Positions 1 through 6,954 are shown, counted from the stretch's first letter. The stretch is 9,041 nt of DNA from Shewanella sp. (GCA_004195335.1 SDWK01000204.1:1-9041); one strand, 5' to 3'. Notes: generated from the sequence alone by a model not told the origin. Translations and numbers: made by a program.

Positions 1-46
1 GTTTAGCCCCAAAAAATGTAATAAATACTGCCCCATAATTCATCAT

Positions 47-64
47 TTGAACAACCGTGTTCAA
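47..64. promoter_or_regulatory. Inverted repeat upstream of the response-regulator gene, possible operator
   Basis: TTGAAC (47-52) and GTTCAA (59-64) form perfect 6-bp arms around a 6-base spacer. The site lies about 50 bases upstream of the start at 115, where a dimeric regulator could bind near a promoter. Possible -10 elements follow (TATCTT at 75-80, TATATG at 84-89), but neither has a well-spaced -35. The regulator is unknown and the arms are short enough to occur by chance. Confidence 0.3.
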
Positions 65-114
65 TAATAAGTGTTATCTTGAATATATGAGCAAATTAGG
101 ATGTTAAAAGAATA

Positions 115-1110
115 ATGCCAATCCCAGTACTCATATGTGATGACTCAGCACTGGCCAGAAAGCAGATGGCCCGAACACTTCCCAAAGAATGGGATGTCGA
201 AATCACCTTTGCCAACAATGGTGCCGAAGGCATCGAGGCCATTCGTGCCGGGAAAGGCGAAGTGGTTTTTCTCGACCTGAATATGCCAGTAATGGATGGC
301 TATGAGGTACTAAAAACCATTCAGCAAGATGATCTTCCAGCCCTAGTTATTGTCGTTTCAGGCGATATTCAAATAAAAGCTCACGAACGAGTTAAAGCCT
401 TAGGTGCTCTGGATTTTATCCAAAAACCAGTCAGCGCCGATGCCATCAGTAATATTCTACAAGAGTACGGTATTCTCACTATCGCTCTGGGTGAAGAGGC
501 TAACGATAGCCCTATGATCGAAGTTGATCTTAGAGATGCCTGTCAGGAGGTCGCCAATGTTGCTATGGGACGCGCGGCGGATCTTCTGGCTAAACTGCTT
601 GATGTATTTGTACTCTTACCCATTCCCAACGTGAACGTACTCGAAGTCAGTGAGTTAACCATGACGCTCAAGGCTACCGAGGAACGCAGTAGCGTTTCGG
701 CTCTATGTCAGGGCTTTATCGGTGCTGGGGTGGCGGGAGAAGCTCTGTTACTGTTTCATGACTCTTCATTTAAAGATATGGCAAAGTTGATGGGGCTAGC
801 GAATCCCGAAGATAGAAATACCGAAATAGAGGTGATGATTGACACCGGTAACGTCCTTATTGGAGCCTTCTTAAATGGTATATCGGAACAGCTTCATATG
901 AAGTTCAGCCAGAGTCATCCTGTCGTGCTGGGACGTCACTGCACCGTCAATGATCTGATCCATGATAATTCAGAAAAATGGTCCCGAACCTTGGCAATGG
1001 AGATAAATTATCGCATAGAAGATCATGATATCCAATGCGATCTGCTGTTGTTGTTTACTGAAGACTCACTACCGACGCTTAATTATAAGCTCGCTTATCT
1101 GTTTGAATAA
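115..1110 (+). CDS. Response regulator with C-terminal CheC/CheX-type phosphatase-like domain
   Basis: A 331-residue cytoplasmic signalling protein. Residues 4-120 form a receiver domain: acidic pocket D9/D10, phospho-acceptor D54 in FLDLNMPVMDG, S82 and K104 (QKP). The rest resembles CheC/CheX/FliY-type CheY-P phosphatases, whose sites follow [DS]xxxExxNx22P. The first copy fits exactly (D141, E145, N148, P171). The second keeps the spacing and the Asn/Pro but has the acids exchanged (E239, D243, N246, P269). There is no DNA-binding domain, so the output is probably protein contact or dephosphorylation of itself or a partner. The start has a modest Shine-Dalgarno (TAGGA near 97-101). It sits 14 bases ahead of a diguanylate cyclase gene and is very likely co-transcribed with it. 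The receiver call is firm; the phosphatase activity is inferred from motifs. Confidence 0.9.
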   Translation: MPIPVLICDDSALARKQMARTLPKEWDVEITFANNGAEGIEAIRAGKGEVVFLDLNMPVMDGYEVLKTIQQDDLPALVIVVSGDIQIKAHERVKALGALDFIQKPVSADAISNILQEYGILTIALGEEANDSPMIEVDLRDACQEVANVAMGRAADLLAKLLDVFVLLPIPNVNVLEVSELTMTLKATEERSSVSALCQGFIGAGVAGEALLLFHDSSFKDMAKLMGLANPEDRNTEIEVMIDTGNVLIGAFLNGISEQLHMKFSQSHPVVLGRHCTVNDLIHDNSEKWSRTLAMEINYRIEDHDIQCDLLLLFTEDSLPTLNYKLAYLFE

Positions 1111-1124
1111 GTTGGACCAATCAT

Positions 1125-2087
1125 ATGTCATATGACCAAAGCGCAATGAACGAACTCCATTGGTTGATAGATATGGTTCAAACCATTGAAGTTGGCTTGG
1201 TAGTATTAGATAAAAACTTTGATATTCAGCTTTGGAATGGCTTTATGGAGAACCACAGCGGTGTCTCTCCTAACGCCATTAAGGGCTCTAATCTATTCGA
1301 GCAGTTTGACTACCTACCAGCTTCTTGGTTAAAACAGAAGATGGAGTCGGTTTTCCTGTTAAAGAATCGGGCCTTTATCAGCTGGGAACAACGTCCCTAT
1401 GTGTTTAAGTTTAAAAACTACCGCCCTATCACAGGTAGAGCCGACTTCATGTACCAAAATGTCACTCTATTGCCACTGTCCTCGCTAACCGGACAGATCA
1501 CTCATATCAGCATGATAGTTTATGACGTGACCGATGTTGCCATCAATAAGCTACAGCTAAAAGCAGCCAATGAACGTTTAGAACACTTGAGCCAGACCGA
1601 CGGCTTAACGCAACTGCATAACCGTCGCCATTGGCAGATGTGCATGCAAAAAGAGTTCGATCGACATAGCCGTTACGGCGATAAAACCAGCCTGGTCATG
1701 TTTGATATCGACCACTTTAAAAAGGTCAACGACAACTATGGCCATATTGCGGGTGATAAAATCATTCAGCATATATCCCACCTTCTCAAGCAATCATTAC
1801 GTGAAACCGATTGTGCGGGACGATATGGTGGCGAAGAGTTTTCGGTAGTACTGGCTAACACTTGCGCCAAGGATGCACTTAACTTCGCGGATAGGTTGAG
1901 GAAAAAAATTGAACAATCGGAGCTTGTTTTCGAAGGGAAATTGATAAAAGTCACGGTTAGCATGGGGATAAGCGGCCTTGACGACCAACTTGAAAACAGC
2001 GGTCAATGGTTATCATTTGCCGACCAAGCATTGTACCAAGCCAAAGAGGCCGGAAGGAATAATTGCGTTATTTACGCTCCCAAATAA
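1125..2087 (+). CDS. PAS-GGDEF diguanylate cyclase
   Basis: A 320-residue protein predicted to make cyclic-di-GMP from two GTP. The first ~140 residues look like a PAS sensor (ligand or cofactor unknown), with no signal peptide or membrane segment, so it should be cytosolic. A short coiled-coil-like linker (about 143-157) leads to the GGDEF domain, which opens at D159 in TDGLTQLHNRR. The metal-binding segment FDIDHFKKVNDNYGH starts at F193, and the active loop is GGEEF at 235-239, an intact catalytic variant. RETD at 226-229 lies exactly five residues before GGEEF, the position of the RxxD inhibitory site, so product feedback is likely. GGA at 1114-1116 is a weak ribosome site. The upstream response-regulator gene ends 14 bases earlier, suggesting that regulator controls this enzyme or shares its pathway. 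No EAL domain is present. Confidence 0.93.
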   Translation: MSYDQSAMNELHWLIDMVQTIEVGLVVLDKNFDIQLWNGFMENHSGVSPNAIKGSNLFEQFDYLPASWLKQKMESVFLLKNRAFISWEQRPYVFKFKNYRPITGRADFMYQNVTLLPLSSLTGQITHISMIVYDVTDVAINKLQLKAANERLEHLSQTDGLTQLHNRRHWQMCMQKEFDRHSRYGDKTSLVMFDIDHFKKVNDNYGHIAGDKIIQHISHLLKQSLRETDCAGRYGGEEFSVVLANTCAKDALNFADRLRKKIEQSELVFEGKLIKVTVSMGISGLDDQLENSGQWLSFADQALYQAKEAGRNNCVIYAPK

Positions 2088-2107
2088 CCGTCAGACTCGC
2101 TCTCCAA

Positions 2108-2138
2108 TAAAAATGCCCATCTAAGATGGGCATTTTTA
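2108..2138. terminator. Bidirectional intrinsic terminator between the cyclase gene and rraB
   Basis: TAAAAATGCCCATC (2108-2121) and its exact reverse complement (2125-2138) form a 14-bp stem around a TAA loop. The GC-rich core is flanked by A5 on the left and T5 on the right, so it can terminate transcription in both directions. It lies 20 bases after the cyclase stop and 7 bases beyond the rraB stop, as expected between converging genes. Confidence 0.9.
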
Positions 2139-2145
2139 TATTAAA

Positions 2146-2580
2146 TCAATGAAGTGGTTTTTCTTCGAACTCTTCATCATCAACGTCGTCGTCTTCGTCA
2201 TCTTCGTCAATGTATTCGTTACCATCTTCATCGATGAAGTAGGTACCCCAACCATCATAATCAACTTTCTGCTTCGCAGCCAACACGAGTAGGGCTTCAC
2301 AGGCTTTATCTAACAGTTCCACTTCAAGCTTATGATGGGCAATAGCATCGAAACAGAAGATTAGGGAACCATCTTCCAGCTCCATCTCTTCGGCATCATT
2401 CACCTCAAAACCCGCTTTAAACGCATCAACCGCCGCTTTCTCTAGGCGATCAAAGTTAGTCGATGAAAAGTGATGCTCGATAGTGTACTCAGCATCAGGA
2501 TTAGAACCATCATCTAAGATTGCCGTAACAATCTCCAAATTTTCCTGCTTCTGTGCCTTAAGTAAACGATCAATTGACAT
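2146..2580 (-). CDS. rraB: Ribonuclease E inhibitor RraB
   Basis: A 144-residue acidic cytoplasmic protein closely resembling E. coli RraB (about 138 residues). That protein binds RNase E and lowers or redirects its activity, changing mRNA decay. Family signatures are [15 protein letters not shown] (24-38), [14 protein letters not shown] (47-60) and [10 protein letters not shown] (106-115). The C-terminus (117-140) is almost entirely Asp/Glu, as in the family, though the acidic run is long here. The ATG start has GGGAG (reverse complement of 2587-2591) six bases upstream. plsC lies 78 bases upstream on the same strand, but a consensus -10 in the gap suggests rraB has its own promoter. The shared hairpin at 2108-2138 should end its transcript. 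Confidence 0.95.
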   Translation of the reverse strand: MSIDRLLKAQKQENLEIVTAILDDGSNPDAEYTIEHHFSSTNFDRLEKAAVDAFKAGFEVNDAEEMELEDGSLIFCFDAIAHHKLEVELLDKACEALLVLAAKQKVDYDGWGTYFIDEDGNEYIDEDDEDDDVDDEEFEEKPLH

Positions 2581-2609
2581 GGATAACTCCCAATAAAAAT
2601 TCTGGTGTG

Positions 2610-2615
2610 ATTATA
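2610..2615 (-). promoter_or_regulatory. -10 element of a probable rraB promoter
   Basis: The minus strand reads a perfect TATAAT here, 30 bases before the rraB start and within the 78-base plsC-rraB gap. The position 17 bases further upstream (CTCGCA) is a poor -35, so this is either a weak or activator-dependent promoter, or chance. Confidence 0.4.
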
Positions 2616-2658
2616 CCCAACACTGTCGAAAATGCGAGATAGACTTACCCATGACTGA

Positions 2659-3381
2659 CTACTTAGCCATTAAGGCCGAAGCTTCCAGATTAAGTTGGGT
2701 CAGTCTGGCTGACATTATCGAATGAATTCTTGATGAAAGCTCTTTAACTTGAGATTTGGCTAAGCCTGTCGTTGCGATAGGCTCCATCATCTCTATGATC
2801 ACAACCCCATTATTCCAACGATTAAGTTTTATATGACCTTGATCGGAAGCAAGCACCGGCACCATAGAAACTCCTGCTTCTATCGCGGTGTGGAAGGCAC
2901 CCGACTTAAAGGGTAACAAGCCTTTACCTCGAGAGCGCGTCCCTTCAGGGAAGATCCAAATAGACAGACACTTCTCTTTTATCTTTTTCGCCGTTTGAGC
3001 CATGGTGTCAAATGCTCTGCTGCGATTCTTTCTGTCGATCAAAATATTACCGGACAACCAGTAGATTTGACCGAAAAATGGCACCCACGCTAAGCTTTTT
3101 TTACCTAAGCTCACCGTCCCTTTCGGCACCGCCGCAGTATGAGTGAACATATCGAAATTATTTTGATGATTAGCGAGAAAGACACAAGGTTCGGCTGTTT
3201 TAACGACCGGTTTACGAACAATCACCTTGATACCTACTACAGGTGCAGCAAAGGAAAATATTTTAGCGAACATGTGTACATTGTCACGATGGCGCGGTCT
3301 GATCACACAGAAAAGGCCAACAATAACAAATGACAGCAGTAACATGACTGCTAAAATCAACGATCTGAGGATTAAAAGCAC
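2659..3381 (-). CDS. plsC: 1-acyl-sn-glycerol-3-phosphate acyltransferase PlsC
   Basis: Acylates lysophosphatidic acid at sn-2 to give phosphatidic acid, the second acylation of phospholipid synthesis, at the inner membrane. The 240-residue product strongly resembles E. coli PlsC (about 245). An N-terminal hydrophobic helix (about 2-27) is followed by the acyltransferase motifs: NHQNNFD (71-77, the HX4D catalytic pair H72/D77), SGNILIDR (110-117), FPEGTRSRG (144-152) and VPV (174-176). The frame can be read upstream to a TTG at 3438, but the GTG at 3379-3381 is preferred. It has AAGGGAG (reverse complement of 3388-3394) six bases upstream, and its product begins MLLILR, aligning with the E. 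coli N-terminus MLYIFR. The gene follows the metal permease by 169 bases and is probably unrelated to it in function. Confidence 0.94.
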   Translation of the reverse strand: MLLILRSLILAVMLLLSFVIVGLFCVIRPRHRDNVHMFAKIFSFAAPVVGIKVIVRKPVVKTAEPCVFLANHQNNFDMFTHTAAVPKGTVSLGKKSLAWVPFFGQIYWLSGNILIDRKNRSRAFDTMAQTAKKIKEKCLSIWIFPEGTRSRGKGLLPFKSGAFHTAIEAGVSMVPVLASDQGHIKLNRWNNGVVIIEMMEPIATTGLAKSQVKELSSRIHSIMSARLTQLNLEASALMAK

Positions 3382-3436
3382 AACTAACTCCCTTGGTATC
3401 AGTGATGACAGTATAGCCAGCAAGGTGAACCGACTC

Positions 3437-3465
3437 AATATATTGTTTACATATGTAGACTGAAA
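3437..3465 (-). promoter_or_regulatory. Weak candidate promoter for plsC
   Basis: In the 169-base gap between the permease and plsC genes the minus strand carries TATATT (3437-3442) as a possible -10, with TTTCAG (3460-3465) 17 bases upstream as a poor -35. An alternative pair is TTGCCA (3467-3472) with TAAACA (3444-3449). The 8-bp palindrome ACATATGT (3449-3456) sits between these elements. No clear terminator is seen after the permease stop, so read-through into plsC is also possible. Confidence 0.25.
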
Positions 3466-3550
3466 TTGGCAAATTTACACTTGCGCCGGATAGAGACCAA
3501 GGTTTAATCGGCTCATCGCTCAAACAGACAAGCCTAAAATTTCATTCGGA

Positions 3551-4360
3551 TTAATCGGTATTTAATTCGGCTTGAACCTCATCCGAATCATCGCAAGATT
3601 GAAGCTTTAATATTCCCAATACCAGCCTGAACAATATGGCACTGACAGCGAGTGTGGCAACTATCGCCGCCCCGCTTGGCAGATCAAAACTCGCCGATAG
3701 CACTAAGCCGAAGATATAGCCGGTTAGTCCCACCAGATAAGCCGCAACTAAACGGTGTTTATTGCCAAATTTATTAACCGCAAGCGCCGGCAATATCAAG
3801 GTGCTGAACACCAGATAAACCCCCACCAGTTCCACCGACAAAGTGATGACAAGAGCAAATATGATATAGAAACCACTGCCATCGAGAAGCCTAGGCCGCA
3901 GAAATAGGACGGCCAATACCACTGCCGATACACAGGCAGGTAATATCAGTTGAGACCAATTTACCCATAGGATCTGACCAGACATCAGCTGTTTCAGCAT
4001 CTCTGCACCATGGGGATCATTAGACAACATCAGCATCGCAGCCACTGCAGCGAGTACATAAAAACAACCGATGATCGCTTCTAATTCATCGGCCATTTTT
4101 TTAGATAGCCAGGCGATAAAAGCCGCCCCCGCCAAAGCAAAAAGTGCTGGCATCCAGATACCCGAAAAGGGGATATGCTCAATATCATGGTTAAGGTGAG
4201 CAACTATCGCCCCCAGAGCAGCCACTTGAGCAATCGCCAGATCGATGAATATGATGCCACGTTTTAGCACTTGCCGCCCAAGAACGACATGGGTTGATAA
4301 CACCAAGACTCCAGCTGCAAATGCCGGTAATAAAATCGAAAGCAGATCGAGATCGAACAT
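3551..4360 (-). CDS. Metal (zinc/manganese-type) ABC transporter permease, ABC-3 family
   Basis: A 269-residue inner-membrane protein made of about seven to nine hydrophobic helices, resembling ABC-3 family permeases such as ZnuB, MntB and TroC. The N-terminal region with GIIFIDLAIAQVAALGAIVAHL-like character (about 35-57) and the SVELVGVYLVFSTLILPALA stretch are typical of the family. A His/acidic segment (HLNHDIEHIP) follows the second helix and may face the periplasm. The ATG has only a purine-rich AGAG upstream. The ZnuA-like gene lies 104 bases upstream on the same strand, separated by a 12-bp hairpin. The ATPase gene normally adjacent to these two is not in the window, so the permease presumably pairs with an ATPase encoded elsewhere. 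Zinc is the likeliest substrate from context; manganese or iron cannot be excluded. Confidence 0.88.
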   Translation of the reverse strand: MFDLDLLSILLPAFAAGVLVLSTHVVLGRQVLKRGIIFIDLAIAQVAALGAIVAHLNHDIEHIPFSGIWMPALFALAGAAFIAWLSKKMADELEAIIGCFYVLAAVAAMLMLSNDPHGAEMLKQLMSGQILWVNWSQLILPACVSAVVLAVLFLRPRLLDGSGFYIIFALVITLSVELVGVYLVFSTLILPALAVNKFGNKHRLVAAYLVGLTGYIFGLVLSASFDLPSGAAIVATLAVSAILFRLVLGILKLQSCDDSDEVQAELNTD

Positions 4361-4404
4361 AAATGATTCTCTTTGATTAAGGTAACTCGCGTAAGAGACA
4401 AAAT

Positions 4405-4441
4405 ATCGACACCTCTATGACTAACGTTCAGAGGTGTCGAT
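4405..4441 (-). terminator. Hairpin between the binding-protein and permease genes
   Basis: ATCGACACCTCT (4405-4416) and AGAGGTGTCGAT (4430-4441) form a perfect 12-bp stem with a 13-base loop. It starts 23 bases past the binding-protein stop. In the minus direction the stem is followed by ATTTTGTCTCTT, a broken T-tract, so it may be a partial terminator that lowers permease expression or separates two transcripts. mRNA stabilisation is an alternative. Confidence 0.6.
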
Positions 4442-4464
4442 CACTTCAACTAAGACATGGCGAC

Positions 4465-5379
4465 TTAGTGACTCTTAACGGCCAATAACAGATCTAACAC
4501 GCTGTCATAGAGGCTAAAAAGATCTTGGCTCTGTTCATTACCGCCTACCGACATGGGTAAAATCTGGACGGGTAAGTTTGCCCTTTCACCTAGCCAGTTG
4601 GCGCCACGTTCATCCTGATACGATGCCACGATAATCGCCATGATATCTCCAGCTTCGCTACGTTTTAGCAAGCTGGCCAGATGGCTGCTGCTAGGCGGCA
4701 AACCGGGTTTAGGCTCAAGATCGGCGACCTGCTCTATTCCAATCCAGCTGAACAGATATCGAAAGCTTGAGTGGTAAGCGATCACTTTCTTGCCTCGTAG
4801 AGAAGCAGCTTTCGCTTCCCATACAGGAATAGCCTCACTCCATCGCTTACTGAAGCCTTTGAGCGCCTCTTGATATTCAGATTTCGAATCGGGATCCAGC
4901 TGTATCAGCTTATCCGTTAATGTCTCGGCAACCTTTAATATCCGCGGTGGAGAAAAGTGCAGATGCGGATTCCCCTGAGCGTGTACATCTCCCATGCTAC
5001 GATCGACAGACTCGAGCTTGTCTAACGTCGCCACCTGATCCGCGGCAAAAAATAGCCCGTGATCGGTCGAGCGAACCTTGGCATTAGAAGACTTCATCTG
5101 CAACATAGGTAACCACCCCACCTCCAGCTCGGCACCGGCACAAACCGCGAGATCCGCTTGACGCATCTTAGCGATAAGACTTGGCCTGGCTTGCACCTGA
5201 TGTGGATCTTGCATCGCAGTCGTCGCAGAATAGATCTTAGCGTCTGGCGCTAACTCTTTCGCAAGAGCCGCATATTCAGGCTCACAGGCAAAAATATTCA
5301 GCCCAGCATTCGCGGTAAAGGAATAGCTTGCCATCAAAGCAAGCGCAGCTATTTTAGTCAGATTAGAATTGATGCGCAC
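4465..5379 (-). CDS. ZnuA-like zinc ABC transporter periplasmic binding protein
   Basis: A 304-residue exported protein of the cluster A-I metal-binding family (ZnuA, AdcA, MntC), which captures metal in the periplasm for an ABC permease. A signal peptide covers about 1-25 (hydrophobic core LTKIAALALMAS, cleavage after ANA). Candidate ligands are H60 in QDPHQV, H139 (with H141) in GNPHLHFSP, H203 in AYHSSF, and an acidic residue near D256/E257. Three His plus one acid suits zinc. The His-rich loop of classical ZnuA is absent, and the sequence is divergent overall. The start is GTG (5377-5379), overlapping the end of the outer-membrane barrel gene by 17 bases with GGGGG six bases upstream, which suggests translational coupling. 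An annotation as plain ZnuA would go too far without comparing it with a second copy in the genome. Confidence 0.88.
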   Translation of the reverse strand: MRINSNLTKIAALALMASYSFTANAGLNIFACEPEYAALAKELAPDAKIYSATTAMQDPHQVQARPSLIAKMRQADLAVCAGAELEVGWLPMLQMKSSNAKVRSTDHGLFFAADQVATLDKLESVDRSMGDVHAQGNPHLHFSPPRILKVAETLTDKLIQLDPDSKSEYQEALKGFSKRWSEAIPVWEAKAASLRGKKVIAYHSSFRYLFSWIGIEQVADLEPKPGLPPSSSHLASLLKRSEAGDIMAIIVASYQDERGANWLGERANLPVQILPMSVGGNEQSQDLFSLYDSVLDLLLAVKSH

Positions 5380-6544
5380 CGTGAGCCCCCAGAGTCATAA
5401 CATATTGAAGAGTAATGACGTTATCATCTTCGATACCGTCGAAATTAGTGCCTTTCTGGTTGGTATACTGCAGACGCACTGTAGAGAAATGGCTGTGATG
5501 CCAAGCTAAGCTGACCTCACTCTCTTTCAACTTCTGACCATCGAAGTGATCACCATGCATCTCCTGAGTGTCGACTTCACCGTAACGTAAACCCGCTGAC
5601 CAGTTAGGAGAAAACTGGTAAACACCGCTGAGATACCAACCCTGCTGATCATCAACACTAGACTCAGATAGATGCTCATCCTCGTGAGCTAACGGAGTAA
5701 AATCAGTGACCTTAAAATATTCACCACTTACTGTAAGGTGCTGGTATTTATAATTGCCATTTGGCGCCCATTTATAAACGAAATCGACAATATACGTATT
5801 TTCCCCCGTGTAGTTAGCACTGTGACTGTGCTCATGGCCATCATCAGCTTCCTCGACATGTTCTTCATGCTCATCGGCAGTCATACGACCATTTTCGTTA
5901 CGCATGTAACTCAGACCGGCCTGCCAAGAGCCGTTAACACCGATATCTCCACCTAGCTTGGTATATGCGGTATAGATGCCTAAGTCTTTGAATTCACGCT
6001 CTCCATGTTCATCAATGGCACGCATGCTGTCACCTTTGAAAGCTTCAACACCCATAGCCCAATAGATATCCGTCGGTGCGACGTAATTGAGACGAACACC
6101 ATCATCAAAATAGTGACTGCCCAAGAAAGCACGGTAAGCCGCAGGACGATCGGAAAAGGCATCGGTATGCACATGTTGGTTATTTAGATAGCCTACATCA
6201 GAGAGGAATCGGCCCGCTCGAACCGAGAAGCCATTAGGCATGCCAAGGGTCTGGATAAAGGCTTCTTCTAGGCCCAATTCAGTTTCCCCTTCATGCATCT
6301 CAACCACGGCGGTCAATTTGCCATAAAACATATCATCGATATTGGCGCTCATCGCCAACTCGGTATGCCCTAAACCAAACCCTTCACTCCGCTCCGCCAT
6401 TGGGCGTTCGGTATTTTGATAATACCCATCAAGTACAGCACTGATGGCAGGATTGGTTAATGATGGGTCCTGTGCAAAAGCAGAAGTCGAAAACAAGGCG
6501 CACGCGGCCGCCACGCAAGAAATGCGATTATTAAAAACGGTCAT
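5363..6544 (-). CDS. Histidine-rich outer-membrane beta-barrel protein, probable zinc-linked porin or receptor
   Basis: A 393-residue exported protein with a signal peptide (about 1-24, cleavage after AFA). It has alternating amphipathic strands throughout and a C-terminal Phe, the usual signature of an outer-membrane barrel. His/acid clusters probably lie in surface loops: residues 224-241 (H226, H229, H237, H239, H241), 287-291 (HEDEH) and about 326-335 (EMHGDHF). A further His pair is at the C-terminus. Such loops suit zinc capture at the cell surface. No TonB box or plug domain is evident and the length is far below that of a TonB-dependent receptor, so it is more likely a diffusion or facilitated porin. 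The ATG has GGAG (6551-6554 reversed) six bases upstream. It overlaps the ZnuA-like gene, which ties it to metal uptake. Substrate is inferred from context and His content. Confidence 0.85.
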   Translation of the reverse strand: MTVFNNRISCVAAACALFSTSAFAQDPSLTNPAISAVLDGYYQNTERPMAERSEGFGLGHTELAMSANIDDMFYGKLTAVVEMHEGETELGLEEAFIQTLGMPNGFSVRAGRFLSDVGYLNNQHVHTDAFSDRPAAYRAFLGSHYFDDGVRLNYVAPTDIYWAMGVEAFKGDSMRAIDEHGEREFKDLGIYTAYTKLGGDIGVNGSWQAGLSYMRNENGRMTADEHEEHVEEADDGHEHSHSANYTGENTYIVDFVYKWAPNGNYKYQHLTVSGEYFKVTDFTPLAHEDEHLSESSVDDQQGWYLSGVYQFSPNWSAGLRYGEVDTQEMHGDHFDGQKLKESEVSLAWHHSHFSTVRLQYTNQKGTNFDGIEDDNVITLQYVMTLGAHGAHQF

Positions 6545-6603
6545 TTATTTCTCCAAAATACAGCAACATCCCCTAGCCCTTCTTTGGGCAAGCGGACAAA
6601 ATC

Positions 6604-6636
6604 AAAAACGCTTAATAATCAAGATGATTACTTAAG
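6604..6636 (-). terminator. AT-rich hairpin with T-tract between the exported His/Cys gene and the barrel gene
   Basis: On the minus strand CTTAAGTAATCA, a TCT loop and TGATTATTAAG pair over 11 bp with one bulged base, and CG then TTTTT follow. It begins 3 bases past the stop of the upstream gene. The form is that of an intrinsic terminator, but the stem is AT-rich, so it may act as a partial attenuator and let some transcripts continue into the barrel gene. Confidence 0.5.
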
Positions 6637-6639
6637 ACA

Positions 6640-6954
6640 TTAAACTTCTATGGATTGAATTTGATTTAACGCTGAGACGGGAGGAGCTCGACTGCGAAAG
6701 ACATTAACGTGGGCCCTATGATGCTCGCGAACTTGATAGCTAACGACGTCAAAGGTTGGAACTGAGATGGGAAAATTGAATAGACTGCTTGGCAGTAACT
6801 TATTTAACTGATGCTGATGGAAACAGAGCGTACAGTGATCCTGAGCGCCATCATCAATATGCTGAACACTATGGGCTGAAGCGGCAAACGACAGGCAGAT
6901 CAATATGGCTGATAGCCAAATTGCAACTCCTCGTCTTACACTACTTCTCACCAT
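6640..6954 (-). CDS. Small exported His/Cys protein, probable zinc chaperone of the uptake locus
   Basis: A 104-residue protein with a clear signal peptide (basic RSSVRRG, hydrophobic core about 10-24, cleavage expected after AASA at 27). The mature part would begin with His28 and carries a dense metal-ligand patch: H28, H32, D34/D35, H40, C41, C44, H46, H48, followed by LNKLLP. The C-terminal half has no recognisable domain. Small proteins of this type beside zinc ABC systems are, as I recall, annotated as zinc chaperones; the function is not demonstrated here. The frame extends upstream to TTG at 6996 (118 residues), but that lies only about 6 bases from the predicted transcription start, and the ATG at 6952-6954 places the signal peptide correctly. 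Neither start has a good Shine-Dalgarno. It is first in the metal locus. Confidence 0.72.
   Translation of the reverse strand: MVRSSVRRGVAIWLSAILICLSFAASAHSVQHIDDGAQDHCTLCFHQHQLNKLLPSSLFNFPISVPTFDVVSYQVREHHRAHVNVFRSRAPPVSALNQIQSIEV

Noticed and set aside
1605..2006. Minus-strand ORFs of 62-69 codons inside the GGDEF gene
   Set aside because: They lie opposite highly conserved GGDEF coding sequence, have no ribosome site and resemble no family, so they are shadow frames.
3139..3523. Plus- and minus-strand ORFs of 64-79 codons across the plsC start
   Set aside because: They overlap the PlsC coding region or its upstream gap in other frames and show no domain or start signal.
5738..6187. Short ORFs on both strands within the outer-membrane barrel gene
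   Set aside because: The barrel frame has a signal peptide, regular strand pattern and terminal Phe; the others are its shadows.
5363..6544. TonB-dependent receptor
   Set aside because: No plug domain or TonB box is visible and 393 residues is too short; barrel/porin is the better description.
6576..6589. GCCC / GGGC mini-stem before the barrel gene
   Set aside because: Four base pairs only, easily due to chance; the stronger hairpin in this gap is at 6604-6636.
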